Shown in pieces: positions 1 to 12,600 of a stretch of DNA of 64,000 nt (its first letter is position 1; each line of letters opens with the position of its first letter). Source of the DNA: Lithodes maja. Lineage: Eukaryota; Arthropoda; Malacostraca; Decapoda; Lithodidae. The position numbers and the translations under genes were made by a program. The stretch is taken from the NCBI GenBank assembly GCA_037953745.1, contig JBAKBP010001405.1, positions 124,001-188,000 on the forward strand, read 5' to 3'. A model generated the notes under the pieces. The model did no database searches. It saw nothing but the letters and a program-made list of their open reading frames with translations, and was not told where the DNA came from.

Positions 1-705
1 CCCACACATACGTTCACAAGTGCACTACCTTTCCCATTCACCTCTGACGGTACCCCTACCCTCCCACCACTCCATCAACTTTCCTATCACCCACCTTACC
101 ATTCATATCCCCAATCAGAAATATTCTTTCGTTCTTGTCAAACTTATCCAGGCACGGCTCCACATTCACCCAGAACTCCTCTTGCTCTCTTACAAGTTTA
201 TCCTCTGTCGGAGCATACACACACACAATCACCCACGTTTGCATTCCTACTTTCATTCTCACCCACACAATTCTTGAACCCACAGACCCATATTCTCTTA
301 CACGCTCCTTCCATTTGTTACTTACAAACAAACACGCACCTTTTCTTGCTGCTCCCTCACTCACTCCAGCACACACACCCATTCCACACTCCCACTCTCT
401 CACATCTGTACCCCTCCATTTGGTCTCATGTCATTCCACATACATCCAGACTGGCATTCACTAACACTTCCAAGACCTTTCTCTGTTTTGTGCCATCATT
501 CATGCCACTCACGTTCCATGTAGCTATTCTAAGATTGTCCATAGTCGGTCGGGGTTCGTCTACACAGGGTCTGTCCGCATCCGAGGCTGATCGTTCGTTT
601 TTCGTTGCTTCATTATTTTTCATGGGTGTAGGTCGCAAGCTCACCGACCCAACCTCTTTAGTTGCCTCTTACGACACACACGCAGAAGGCACGTGGGGCA
701 TATTC
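1..705 (-). pseudogene. RTE-like non-LTR retrotransposon, 5' fragment
   Basis: Minus-strand translation gives the start of an apurinic-type (EEP) endonuclease: RIATWNVSGMNDGT near 540, then VCVYAPTEDK and LIGDMNGKVGDRK towards the left edge. In the wider family this domain nicks the target DNA that primes reverse transcription. The same sequence lies near the 5' end of the nearly complete copy at 39050-42235, so the element's 5' end is near 705 and the copy runs out of the window at base 1. The frame changes between about 426 and 403, so it is dead. Open stretches read on the opposite strand (Ser/Pro/His-rich) are shadows. Confidence 0.8.
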
Positions 706-1525
706 TAATCCCTTACCCCCAGGGTTGCACACTATTATACGAAAATTATAATAATGGAATCGCTATGGTTCGTTTCGTTCGTAAAGGTGACGAAATTAAT
801 TATATTTATCTTAGTTTACCTCCTTCAATATTTAATGTTAAATAAATATTCTACATTTGTGGACCATGTGTTAGAAAAATAATATATATTTAATCTCCAA
901 ACCAAGACATCAGTTTCAAGATATAATTACTTAATTACTTTGCATAAACTCATCATAACATTATTTTTAAACACTACTAAAGAGATGTAACTAGAAGACT
1001 TTACTGAGAAACAAAAGTATAATCAAGAATGTGAAATATATGCCATAATGTATTTGCAGCACATTTCCCCAACCATATTCCCCCCATCATGCCAAAGTGT
1101 GTTTCTCAATGAAGTCCCATAATGACATTAGCGGCACTATCAACATTGCGCACGGATAATTATTCGTGTCCCTGCTGACATGGACCTTCAGAGTCGCGCA
1201 TTAGACACGTTGACGCCGGGGACTAGATAGAATATAGTAACTGAGATCCGCCAACACCCGCCATTTTGGTGGTGCTGGTCATATTTCTCTCTCTGTAAAC
1301 TTAAATATCTCTACACCCATAATCATCCTTTGGGAATAGTGTTACAGGATAATATAGTTTGGTTTCTGGATATACATTTTGTATGATAAAAACATGTAAT
1401 AATATCTCGTTCTTTAATAATTGACGCACAAAAATGGCGTCCAAAGAAAAATATGCCCGTTCTCTCTTACTATAAGTTCTCTACCGGGGACTAATGATGA
1501 GGAACCAAAGATGGGGAGGCGATTC
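706..1525. other. AT-rich stretch without recognised feature
   Basis: No coding signature on either strand. The sequence is AT-rich with no clear terminal repeats or tandem structure. It runs into the assembly gap at 1526. Confidence 0.5.
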
Positions 1526-1725
1526 NNNNNNNNNNNNNNNNNNNNNNNNNNNNNNNNNNNNNNNNNNNNNNNNNNNNNNNNNNNNNNNNNNNNNNNNNNN
1601 NNNNNNNNNNNNNNNNNNNNNNNNNNNNNNNNNNNNNNNNNNNNNNNNNNNNNNNNNNNNNNNNNNNNNNNNNNNNNNNNNNNNNNNNNNNNNNNNNNNN
1701 NNNNNNNNNNNNNNNNNNNNNNNNN
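1526..1725. other. assembly gap (200 N)
   Basis: Exactly 200 consecutive N. The round number suggests a scaffolding gap of fixed or unknown size, so the true distance between the flanks is not known. The flanks, up to about 1931 on the right, show no recognised feature. Confidence 0.98.
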
Positions 1726-1931
1726 GTGAGGTATATAAGAAATGTTATGAAATAAGTGAAAATACTATAATAATGTCTCTTATCTGATGTCGATAAAGTC
1801 CTGATATACTAGATGTTTCGTCAGGTCAGTTTAGTAGTCCATATACTGTATGTAGTACAAGTCGACGGATTGGGGAAAGATGTGGGAGCGTTGTCAAAAC
1901 ACGTCTGTCACAGTCGCTCGCCCGGCTCGAA

Positions 1932-2184
1932 CCCAGATTCCTTCTAAATTCATCTACGCTTCTCTTACTTTCCTTCACAACTCTCTTTTTCTCCAAGTAC
2001 CTAGCTCTTTTCTGTCTCTCCAAATCCTCATTCTCTCTACTACCCAACCACTCTCTATACGCTTTCTTCTGGTCGTCCACAGCTATTTTTACCTCTTCCG
2101 TCCACCATGCTGTACCCTTCACTCCCCTCCCTCTTCTCCCTACTCCACACACCTCCTCACATGCTGCACAGATCACTTCCTTAA
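1932..2184 (-). pseudogene. RTE-like fragment (linker after endonuclease), left part of a split copy
   Basis: The minus strand reads CAACEEVCGVGRRGRGVKG, AWWTEEVKIAVDDQKKAYRE and KKRVVKESKRSVDE. This is the linker between endonuclease and RT of the RTE-like family (compare about 40860-41130). It is the continuation of the fragment at 2858-3637; the TTAA-flanked element 2185-2853 separates them. The linker breaks off near 1932, before the RT. Confidence 0.75.
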
Positions 2185-2853
2185 CCTTTAAAACGCGAAA
2201 TTGCCCTAGGGGCTAGGGTAGTTATTTGTAGATTTCTATTCTTGGATTCTGACAGAATGAGTTACAGTATATTTACGATATAAAGAAATATATTTGTTCA
2301 ATGTGCTTTTATTTTACATATATGATGAATAGATGAACCTTGAAGAGCGATAAAATAAGTGGGGAAAGCATTTGGGTGGGAAAAATCTTAAATATTCGCC
2401 GCCAGGTCATATCCTCAGGCGGGAGGCGGGTAGACATAAGTCTTTCCCTTATGAGGTCTCTCTCTCTACTGAGCCAAACGGACGATGTGTCAATGTTATA
2501 TAACAACTCTTATGCAACCCACTTGTGCTCCGAAACAGCAGGAGAGAAATTCACGCAAACAATAATCGATAAATTATTAAAATGAGAGGACCAATATGTA
2601 ATAATTGAGGAGAGGGGGGAAGGGGAAAAAAGGTGTGGAAGGTGGGGAAAGAGGGGAAGGGGGGGGGGGGAGAAACATATGGATGAGTGGTAGGAAGTAC
2701 TAGAGGGGAATTATTTCACCTAATAACATATTCCTTTGTTTTGAGAGCCCCTGGGATGTTTTAGATTTGTTTTTGTTTTTATTGTGTTGCTTCCATGAAG
2801 CCTATCGCGTTCGCTATGGTGACCCTTCCGTGAGGCCTATCGCAGTTCTTGGG
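2185..2853. mobile_element. TTAA-flanked non-autonomous (piggyBac-type) element
   Basis: Flanked by TTAA at 2181-2184 and 2854-2857. The intact RTE-like copy has a single TTAA at the matching place (near 41117), so this is a filled site with a TTAA duplication, the piggyBac hallmark. The ends begin CC(T/C); the right part carries the motif GTGAGGCCTATCGC. Inside are long purine-rich runs and no transposase frame. In inverted orientation it resembles 24357-24996 and 63666-64000. Confidence 0.75.
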
Positions 2854-2857
2854 TTAA

Positions 2858-3637
2858 ACACTTTGCTCACCTCGTCCACTTCCTCCATACCTTCCAGGTC
2901 AAACCTACCTAGTCGTCTTTCTACTGCTCTCCTGAACTCTTCCTTGATCTCCTCCTCCTGCAACCTCTCCACCCTCCTCTCGCCTCCCTTCAGCTCTCCT
3001 CACCCACTTCTTTTGTATCCTAATTTTAGCTTCTACATAATGGTCAGACAGACCCCCCCCCCCCCCAATACCCCTATACACCCTACCATCCAGCACAGAT
3101 GTCTTCATTCGTTCATCCACACATATATAATCAATCAGTGCCTTTCGTTCCAACACTGTCTCATCCTTCTTCCTCCAAACCACTTTCCATATGCACCTGT
3201 GCAAAACTTATCCAGGCACGCCTCCACATTCACCCAGAACTCCTCTTTCTCTCTTACAGTTTTATCCTCTGTCGGAGCATACACACACACAACCACCCAC
3301 GTTTGTATTCCTACTTTCATTCTCACCCACACAATCCTTGAACCCACAGACTCATAGTCTCTTACACGCTCCTTCCATTTGTTACTTACAAACAAACACG
3401 CACCTTTTTTCGATCCCTCATTCACTCCACCACACACACCCATTCCACACTCACACTCTCTCACATCTGTAGCCCTCCACTTGGTCTCATTCATTCCACA
3501 CACATCTAGCCTGGCATTCACTAACACTTTCAGGACCTCTCTCTCTTTTGTGTCATCATCCAAGCCTCTTACATTCCAAGTCGCTATTCTAAGACTGTCC
3601 ATGGTAGGTCGGGGTTCGTCAACATTAGGTCCATCCT
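2858..3637 (-). pseudogene. RTE-like fragment (endonuclease), right part of a split copy
   Basis: The minus strand reads LRIATWNVRGLDDDTKERE, CVYAPTEDKTVREKEEF, then jumps to HRCIWKVVWRKKDETVLER, LIDYICVDERMK and SDHY. About 70 residues of the endonuclease, including the GDMNGKVGDRK segment, are missing between CLDKF and HRCIWK, an internal deletion. The 5' side ends at about 3637, where the next element begins. Non-functional. Confidence 0.78.
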
Positions 3638-6335
3638 AATGAAAGACTGATTATACTGAGAATCAAAGTCGGGGCGAGAGTCATAGATGTTATATCAGCA
3701 TATGCCCCCCAAGCAGGCTTAGCTAGAGATGTCAAAGAACGGTTCTGGAATGAATTACTAGGGGTGGTTGTCGGATGCAAGGAAGGGGAGGCAGTAATTG
3801 TGGGAGGGGACTTGAATGGACACGTCGGGGCAGATGCCGATGGATATGAGGGCGTGCACGGAGGACAGGGTTATGGCCATAGGAACCTGGGAGGCGAATA
3901 CATACTGGAGCACTGTACTGCCACAGGGATGGTGGTGTGTAATACTATGTTTAGGAAGAGGATGAGCCATCTGATAACATATGAATCAGGTGGCTCCAGT
4001 AGCCAGATAGACTACTTCCTTTTCAGCAAATCTGACAGGAAGTGGGTTAGAGACGTTAAGATCATACCAGGTGAAGAATGCATCCCCCAACACAAGCTTC
4101 TAGTATGTGATATGTGCCTAGGTAGAGTTCCTGTCAGAAAGAAAGTTCATTTGCCAAAAAGGAAAGTATGGTTGTTGGAAAAAGAGGAGTACAGAGACAG
4201 ATTCCACAACGAAATGATGGAACTCGAAAGGAGAATGGGCGTTAGGCCAGATGTTGATAGCAAATGGAACTTTATAGAGCGCAGCCTCCTCGATACCACA
4301 GACAAAGTCTGTGGCAAAACAAAGGGGCCACCTAGACATAAGTTCTGGTGGTGGAACAATGATGTCGAAGCGGCAGTCAGAGAGAAGAAGAGATGTTTCA
4401 AAGTATGGAAGGAAGGTGGCAGCAAGGAAGAATACCTGTCCGCCAAACGAAATGCTAGAAGAGAGGTCTACAGGGCAAAGAAAACCATACAGGATAGCGT
4501 AATAAAACAAGCTTGCAGCACTAATAATACCAATGGAGTTTATAAATTAGCTAAGAATGTAAGGGACAGTAGCCAGGAGTCGTGGGTGTAAGATGCATAA
4601 ATAATGACAGTGGCACGACTGTTTACACAGAAAAAGAAATCAGAGAGGCGTGGAAGGAGCATTATGAGAGACTGCTTAATGTGGAGTTTGAATGGAACAG
4701 GGAACAGCTCAGCACTGTAGTCCCAGTACAAGGCCCTCCGCCTTTGATAGGGTACGACGCTGTTAAAAGGGCTATAGATAAAATGAAGTCAGGAAAAGCC
4801 GCTGGGAGCTCCGGCATTGTCGCTGAGATGCTAAAAGCAGCTGGAGACACTGAGGTAAAATTGGTCACAGAGTTGATTAATGCTATCATAAAGGAGGAAA
4901 AAGTTCCCTATGCTTGGCAGGAAAGTGTTATAGTAAATATATATAAAGGCAAGGGTGACTCCTTAGACAGGGGAAATTATCGGGGTTTGAAAATGCTCGA
5001 TCAAGTCATGAAAGTCAGCGAAAGGGTCTTTGAATGCATGATCAGGGAAAGTGTTGCTATCAGCGACATGCAGTTTGGATTTATGCCGGGACGTGGCACA
5101 ACTGATGCTATCTTCACTCTTAGGCAAATGCAAGAGAGGTACCTAGAGAAAAACAGGGAGTTATACCTAGTTTATGTAGATCTGGAGAAGGCCTTCGACC
5201 GGGTGCCCAGGGAGGTAGTGCAGTGGGCTATGAGAAAACTTGGGAGTAGAAGAGTGGTTGGTGCGTGTGATAATGAGAATGTATGAGGGGTCACGGGCAG
5301 CAGTTAGAGTAAACGGGGGCCTGAGTGAAGAGTTCTCAGTGAAAGTTGGAGTTCACCAAGGCTCAGTTCTGAGCCCATTACTGTTTGTTTTAGTCTTGGA
5401 GGCTCTGTCAAGGGAATTTAGGACAAGACCCATGGGAGATGTTATATGCAGATGATCTAGTTCTTATCGCAGATAGTGCGCAGGAAGCAGAGGCGAAGTT
5501 CAAAAGATGGAGGGAAGGTATGGCAAATATGGGTCTAAGAGTTAACATAGATAAAACAAAGGTCATGATTAGTGGAGTAGGGCGTGGAGCTATGGAAAGA
5601 TGCGGCGACTATCCATGCGCAGTATGTGGGAAGGGGGTGGGATGTAATTCAATTCAATGTTGTGTCTGTAGTGACTGGGTACACAAGAGATGTAGTGGAG
5701 CTAGAGGACCTTTGACAAGAATCATAGACTTTGAATGTGCAGTGTGCAAGGGAGATCTTGTATTAAATGACCCGCCTGTCAGTGTTGATTTCGACAGTGT
5801 GACGCTGGAGTGTGTGAAAAAGTTCTGTTACCTGGGCGATACAGTTTCCGCTGGAGGTGGCGCTGAAGCTAGCTCCATTGCTAGAGTCAGAAGTGGCTGG
5901 GGAAAGTTTAGAGAGCTGTTGCCACTCCTGACCATGAGAGGGCTCCCACCCCCCCTTAAAGGGAAGGTGTATACCTCGTGTGTTAGGAGCGCGATGACCT
6001 ATGCCTCTGAGACGTGGCCGGTTAAAGCGGAGGATCTCAATAGAATGGAACGAAATGAGAAGAGACTGGTGAGATGGATGTGTGGGGTTAATCTTAGGGA
6101 CAGGGTATCGAGCGAGGAATTGAGAAGGCGTCTGGGCATTAGGAGTATCAGTGAAGTGATGCGCACGAGCCGACTTGGTTGGTTTGGACATGTGGAGAGA
6201 ATGGATGATCAGAACTGGGTGAAGAAATGCCGGACAGTGAACTTGGGGGGAGCTGCGCGTAGGGGTGGACCTAGAATGACGTGGGCTCGGGTACTCCGGT
6301 CCGATCTCAAAATAAAGAACTTGACAACACAGGCG
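3638..6335 (+). pseudogene. RTE-like pol with EEP endonuclease, RT and PHD-type finger
   Basis: Plus-strand blocks in shifting frames give one pol. Endonuclease remnant (3660-4150): VIDVISAYAPQAG, VIVGGDLNGHVGADADG, SSQIDYFLF. Linker to about 4590. RT (about 4580-5560): KSGKAAGSSGIVAEMLKAAG, QFGFMPGRGTTDAIF, LVYVDLEKAFDRVPRE, GVHQGSVLSPLLFVLVLEAL and LYADDLVLIAD, whose ADD holds the catalytic aspartates. A Cys/His cluster at 5602-5752 follows, then the C-terminal part common to RTE-type pols (SRLGWFGHVERMDD). Frameshifts near 4585, 5250 and 5440 break it. The 5' end of the endonuclease and the 3' end (joined to DIRS sequence near 6335) are missing. Clade by motif resemblance only. Confidence 0.78.
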
Positions 6336-7865
6336 GCCCTTCTCCTTCACTGACATATCAAGTAAACCAAAATCCTTAATACATAAACGAATGGGAAGGG
6401 GATGGTCGGGAGGGCCCCAGTCGTCAATGATTACGGGGCCACTACTAAATATTAGGTTTTCTTTATCTCCTTACAGGAGTCAAACCTATAATTTATTAGT
6501 GGCCCCTCCATCATTGACGAACATGCCTGATTTCTAAGACTGGAGGGGGACATTCGTAATCATATCATAACTCTAGAAAAGCAGATAATCAAACAACCTC
6601 ATAGTATTCTTACTTTGAAAATATATTTAAATACGGCGCAGCCCATATACAGTATATACAAAAAAAGGGTTCAAGCAGGTGCGTGCTTCAAAGAAGCCTG
6701 CTTGACAAAAAAGGGTAACTCTGGAGATTCTGTGAACAGATCTGTAGTTACAAAGGCACCCCACTCAATGAGTGGTGACAAAAATAACAAGTTATAAGTT
6801 TACATGTAAACATGTAAACTTATAACTTGTTATTTTTGTCACCACTCGTTGAGTGGGGTGCCTTTGTAACTACAGATCTGTTCACAGAATCTCCAGAGTT
6901 ACCCTTTTTTGTCAAGCAGGCTTCTTTGAAGCACGCACCTGCTTGAACCCTTTTTTTGTATATATATGGGCTGCGCCGTATTTAAATATATTTTCAAAGT
7001 AAGAATACTATGAGGTTGTTTGATTATCTGCTTTTCTAGAGTTATGATATGATTACGAATGTCCCCCTCCAGTCTTAGAAATCAGGCATGTTCGTCAATG
7101 ATGGAGGGGCCACTAATAAATTATAGGTTTGACTCCTGTAAGGAGATAAAGAAAACCTAATATTTAGTAGTGGCCCCGTAATCATTGACGACTGGGGCCC
7201 TCCCGACCATCCCCTTCCCATTCGTTTATGTATTAAGGATTTTGGTTTACTTTATCTCCTTACAGGAGTCAAACCTATAATTTATTAGTGGCCCCTCCAT
7301 CATTGACGAACATGCCTGATTTCTAAGACTGGAGGGGGACATTCGTAATCATATCATAACTCTAGAAAAGCAGATAATCAAACAACCTCATAGTATTCTT
7401 ACTTTGAAAATATATTTAAATACGGCGCAGCCCATATATATACAAAAAAAGGGTTCAAGCAGGTGCGTGCTTCAAAGAAGCCTGCTTGACAAAAAAGGGT
7501 AACTCTGGAGATTCTGTGAACAGATCTGTAGTTACAAAGGCACCCCACTCAACGAGTGGTGACAAAAATAACAAGTTATAAGTTTACATGTGCACATAAT
7601 AAACCCCATAATATTCGTGGAAATAATTTGCAAAAGATCTCCACTGTTTAATACTAAATTGCTTTCACAGCTAAAACTACTATAACAACCCCGTTGTTTG
7701 TACTAACATTGTACTAGCACAATTTCTCGCAGAGAAAGTTTCATATCACATTATCCATAAATTGTATCACAGCTCTTACATTCCGGCGGGGTCTAGGGTG
7801 TCCTATGTTACACTGACTGCACCCCCCCCCCCCCCTTTTTCCTTGAAAGTAAACAAAAGTGACTG
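6336..7865 (-). repeat. DIRS-D 3' non-coding region, rearranged (three internal complementary regions)
   Basis: Matches the 3' non-coding end of DIRS-A and DIRS-B. The left edge begins in the sequence just inside their 3' inverted repeat; the repeat itself has been lost to the neighbouring RTE-like element. The internal complementary region occurs at 6422-6528, inverted at about 7087-7190, and partly again from 7252 to 7314. Sequence then continues normally to a 14-base C tract (7822-7835) and the recombinase stop. Confidence 0.75.
6360..7252. repeat. 0.9 kb near-perfect palindrome
   Basis: Arms 6360-6806 and 6811-7252 are reverse complements apart from small indels in a short TA-rich run, with a 4 bp centre (TAAA between two CATG). 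Each arm is DIRS 3' non-coding sequence including the internal complementary region. The right arm resumes at 7252 into a third, direct copy through a short TTT overlap. Confidence 0.85.
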
Positions 7866-9290
7866 AAGGGCCACCTAGACCCTCTGCCTTAAAGCTATAC
7901 ATGGTAAGGAAGGTTTGTCTAGAGCAACTGACAAGTATCTAGTCAAAAACGTATGATTAGACGCCCACAACTGTGTGGACGAAAGATCTTCTACTGAAAA
8001 GTTCTTCAGGAAACGTAAAGAGGCTGCCCATTTGCGTAAATCGTGGGCCCTACCCACAACGCCGGGATTACTCTCTTTAATGACTTCGACCAGAAGAGAA
8101 GCTAATCCCCGTTTCAGTAAGCGTTTACCCGTACTCGCTACCCACAAAGCACTTTGGGGGTTAGAGGAGCCACTCTCAAATATTTGGTTAGAGCTTGCAC
8201 TGGCCATAGAAATGGTGCACCTTTCCCCTTTTTAACGCCGGCACCGTGAACTCAGAAAACATGTGTGCACTGTGCTCAGTCTTGGCTACAAATCCCGGGG
8301 AAGGTGCAATGTGAATACATTCATTAAGTCTACCAAACCTAAGGCAATTAGGTGTGTTGCTCATCGCCGCCAGCTCAGACACTCTGTTCCCGGTGGCCAA
8401 AGCCAAAAGGAATACAGCCTTTTTTAAAGAGTAATGCAAAAACTGCAGTATTTTGGTACAGACGAGAGTGAAGTAAAGACAATGCCTTGTCCAGAGACCA
8501 AGTAGGCATGAGCTGACGGGGAGGTGGGCGGAGTTTAAAACATGCCCTCATAAAACCTGTTTTCTCCGCTACCGGTATGGAGAGACCTGTAAGGTCTAAA
8601 AAGGGCACTCTAATCGCAGTTAAGTGATTTTTTAACGTTACCACAGATAAACGTTTCTGCTCAAACAGATAATATAAATAATTAAAAACTAATGCGACGA
8701 TGCTTTGTCCAGAGACCATGTAGGCCTGAGCCGACGGGGAAGGTGGGCGGAGTTTAAAACCTGCCCACATAAATCACTTTCAGATAAATGTTTCTGCATG
8801 AACAGATAAATTAAATAATAAACAACCCACGCCACCGGGGGCACAGTTCGTGTTGTTCGAAGAATCCGAGACGTAAAAGCTTGCCAATGCGATGGAAACT
8901 GTCGCTTTGTAGACTGGGTATATTGATTCGTGAATATCTTGGTCACGTCGCTACCAAATGGTGCTAGCCACTTGGCCTCCTGACTGTCCAAAATGAACAA
9001 GTCCGCGAGGTTTCTAGGTTGCCAACTGTGTTCTAAGTGGAACAACCCGACCAGGAGTGACACTGGGTGCGGGCACCACGTGTTCAAATGCTGGTACCCC
9101 ACTGCGCCGGCCACAGGGGCGCGATTAGCGAGACAACGCCTCGCTAATCCTGTAGTTTGTGGACTACGTGGCACATAAGAGACGCGTCTGGCGGCGGAAA
9201 ATAGATAAATGGAAATCAACCTGTTCTCATCCGTCATCAGAGCGTCAGGTTCGTCCGCCGGCGTTATCGGCCGGCGGGTGAGGTATGACT
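7866..9290 (-). pseudogene. DIRS-D tyrosine recombinase and methyltransferase-like remnant
   Basis: The minus strand gives the end of the Dam-like domain (YLTRRPITPADEPDALMTD, near 9285), the recombinase start (DSQEAKWLAPFGSDVTK), N-terminal domain (NQYTQSTKRQFPSHWQAF) and catalytic domain with GNRVSELAAM, GRAHDLRKWAASLR and FLTRYLS. The catalytic Arg, His, Arg and Tyr are thus still visible. The region covering the ARP-like linker is partly duplicated (about 8480-8560 and 8700-8770) and several frameshifts break the frame. gag and nearly all of RT are absent from this copy. Confidence 0.82.
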
Positions 9291-9609
9291 GTGAGTATCG
9301 CCATACACCTTGGCTGTGGCTGTCCCTCGCTTGCGAGCTCGGTATACTCCCTGAATGGGAGCCCTCGTCCGAGTCCCGTAAAGGTTTATGATAATTAAAA
9401 GCTCCCATAGCTCGTTAACACATTGAAAGTAGAGCTGGGGAGCAAAATCATAAAGTATACTAATTAAGGTAATTTATATTTAAGTGTATTAAAATAAATT
9501 ACTATCAATAAACATAATACCTGTATTATCATAATATAATCATAGAAAATATATATGTTTATTATGATTCAGCGATTAAATTATTTCATTAACAAATAGA
9601 AATAAGATA
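9291..9609. other. AT-rich junction without recognised feature
   Basis: The stretch 9410-9600 is strongly AT-rich and matches nothing else I can see in the window. It separates the recombinase remnant from the leader array and may mark the breakpoint that removed gag and RT. Confidence 0.4.
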
Positions 9610-12600
9610 GGGCTACCTGAGCTTAACGGCGTTGAACATACCGCAATGAGAGGTTCAAGTGCCGACACGACAGAGACTGGGGGAAAACTACCCCGCCCCC
9701 GTGAACTACCAGGTCACCTGGTGCAACACCGGTACTCCGCCCTGGAAAGAGAAATTTCCGGGGATTAATGCTCATAGGGTTACACCCAAAAAATGGTACA
9801 AAATATGTGCCTCAAAACCGCCGGTCAACGAACCGTAGCACTCCATCACTACTTTTCGTTGTCCCTTTAGATTCATATTAAAGATTTCAGCATATCTTTA
9901 CCCGTCCAGAAGATTTACGCATATCTTCTGAACCCTCATAAAGATGAAGCATATCTTTATTAAAGATGAAGTCTTGCCAGTATCCCTTTACACTTGAAAC
10001 ACTAGTAAGATTCCGGCATCTTTTTATCCTATAAAAAGTCTAAGCCTATCTTAATCTCTAATCTGGCTTCTCCCAGAAGCCCTCATAGATCGCTGTCTTG
10101 AAGGCCGTGACACCCTATTGTATCAATCAATTGTTTGGCAAAATATCGCGAATTGCAAATCAGTTAATATAACCACCCAACGGTACAACCGCCGGGTTTT
10201 AAATGCAATGTCAAACCAATTGTACCTGCCCCAGACCTCTTTGTAAAAAGGTCGCCGGGAGGGAAAGACTAAACAAACAAACGGCATTGTTTCAATGGCT
10301 TATTAAGGATTTCCGCATATCTTTTACCTGTCCAAAAGAATTAAGCATAACTTCTTAATCTTCATAAAGATGAAGCATATCTTTATTAAAGATGAAGTCT
10401 TTCAAGTATCCCTTTACACTTTCAATTATTTGGCAAATTATCTTGAATCGCAAAACCGTTAATATAACCACTCAAAGGTACAACCGCCGGGTATTATATG
10501 CAATGTCAAACCAATTATACCTGCCCCAGGCCTCTTTGTAAAAAGGTCGCCGGGAGGTAAAGACCAAACAAACAGACAGCAATGTTTCAATGGCTTTGAA
10601 AAGCAGAGAAAACTAAGTCCAACAGGTGTCAGCCTGATCACCTAGAAAACTGTGTGGAGCCCCCCTCGACGGGTATAACCCAGGAAGCCTGATCCCAGGC
10701 TCGATCATAGAAAACGCAGTTTCTGATGAGCCCTCAAGCGACCAAACTCGTCGGGGTAACTTACCTATTTTAGCCATCCTGACTAAAACTCGGTAAACAA
10801 AAACGGTGTCCTCGGAGCAATGAGAAAAACGCCGGAAAGGTAACCCACACTAAACTATACATGACAGGAGGGCGTAATGCATAAAGCAATGACTAACACA
10901 GGAGGCCTGATCCCAGGCTCGACCACAGAAAACGCAGTTTCTTATGAACCCTCAAGCGACCAAACTCGTCGGGGTAACTTACCTATATTGAGCCATCCTG
11001 ACTAAAACTAGGTAAACAAAAACGGTGTTCTCAGAGCAACGAGAAAAAAACGCTGGAAAGGTAACCCACACCAAACGAGACATTTTAACACCTTTTATAC
11101 AAAGGGTGTGTGCAAAAATAGGGATACCTGAACAGGAGGGCGTAATGCATAAAGCCAAAAACCGGGGTAAAGGTAGCCATGACAGAGACTGGTGGGATAC
11201 TAACTCCGGGTCTGCATAGACCCGCCGGGGCCCAGCTCTGGAAAAAGCAAATTTCCAGGAATTAATGCTCATAAGGTTAACCCAAACATGTTCGCACACA
11301 AGTGTTAAATAACCCGCCGTGTAACGAGACGTAATACTCAACGACTACAGCCTGCTACGCGGTGGGGTTTCCTAAGTAAAAGATTTCAGAATACCTTAAT
11401 TTGTCCAAAAGATTTATGAATACCCTCTTGACATAATATATAAAGACCAGCATGGTGTTTATAACTGATTAAGTCTTTCCGGTGGTGTTTGTTTCAAGAT
11501 TCAATTTTGGAAAAACCCCACCTAAAAAAGACGCCGGCCCCCGAATTATCTCGTAGATAAAAAACCGGGAAGCCTGACAAATATACGAGATCTAACTTCT
11601 CCCGAAGTATCGTTTTAGATCGCCGTATGATGAAGGCGGTGATACAAAACGTATCCCTCAATTGTCTGGTTAACTAACTGAATTGTAAATTCGTTATTCC
11701 CATTCCTCCAAGGAGCACCCGCCGGGTGAATATTAGTTGAAAAAACGTTAACCACAATTGTGCCCTAAAGCGCCGTATGTTGAAGGAGGCGATACACAAT
11801 GCATCCCTCAATTGTCTGGTCAACTAAACTGAATTTTGCAAATTCGGGCATCCCACCCTTCCAGGTTGCACCCGCCGGGTGATTTAAAGTTTTAAAAGTT
11901 AACCCCAATTGTTCCTAACCCCACTTCTTTATAAAAGATCGCCGGGGAGGAAATACAAATATTGCGAATTGCAAATCAGTTAATATAACCACCCAAAGGT
12001 ACAACCGCCGGGTTTGACATGCAATGTCAAACCAATTGTACCTGCCCCAGACCTCTTTGTAAAAAAGGTCGCCGGGAGGGAAAGACTAAACAAACAAACG
12101 GCATTGTTTCAATGGCCTATTAAAGATTTCAGCATATCTTTTACCTGTCCAAAAAGAATTAAGCATAACTCCTTAATCCTCATAAAGATGAAGCATATCT
12201 TTAATAAAGATGAAGTCTTACAAGTATCCCTTTACACTTGAAACACTAGTAAGATTCAGGCATCTTTTTATCCCATAAAAAGTCTAAGCCTATCTTAATC
12301 TCTAATCCGGCTTCTCCCAGAAGCCCTCATAGATCGCCGTCTTGAAGGCCGTGATACCCTATTGTATCCATCAATTGTTTGGCAAATTATCTCGAATCGC
12401 AAATCCATTAATATAACCACCCGCCGGGTTTGATATGCAATGTCAACCCAATGATACCTGCTCCAGACCTCTTTGTAAAAAGGTCGCCGGGAGGTAAAGA
12501 CCAAACAAACAGACAGCATTGTTTCAATGGCTTTGAAAAGCAGAGAAAACCAAGTCCAACAGGTGTCAGCCTGATCACCTAGAAAACTGAGTGGAGCCCC

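Noticed and set aside
1421..1787. Open frames running through the N gap
   Set aside because: They are open only because unknown bases contain no stop codon.
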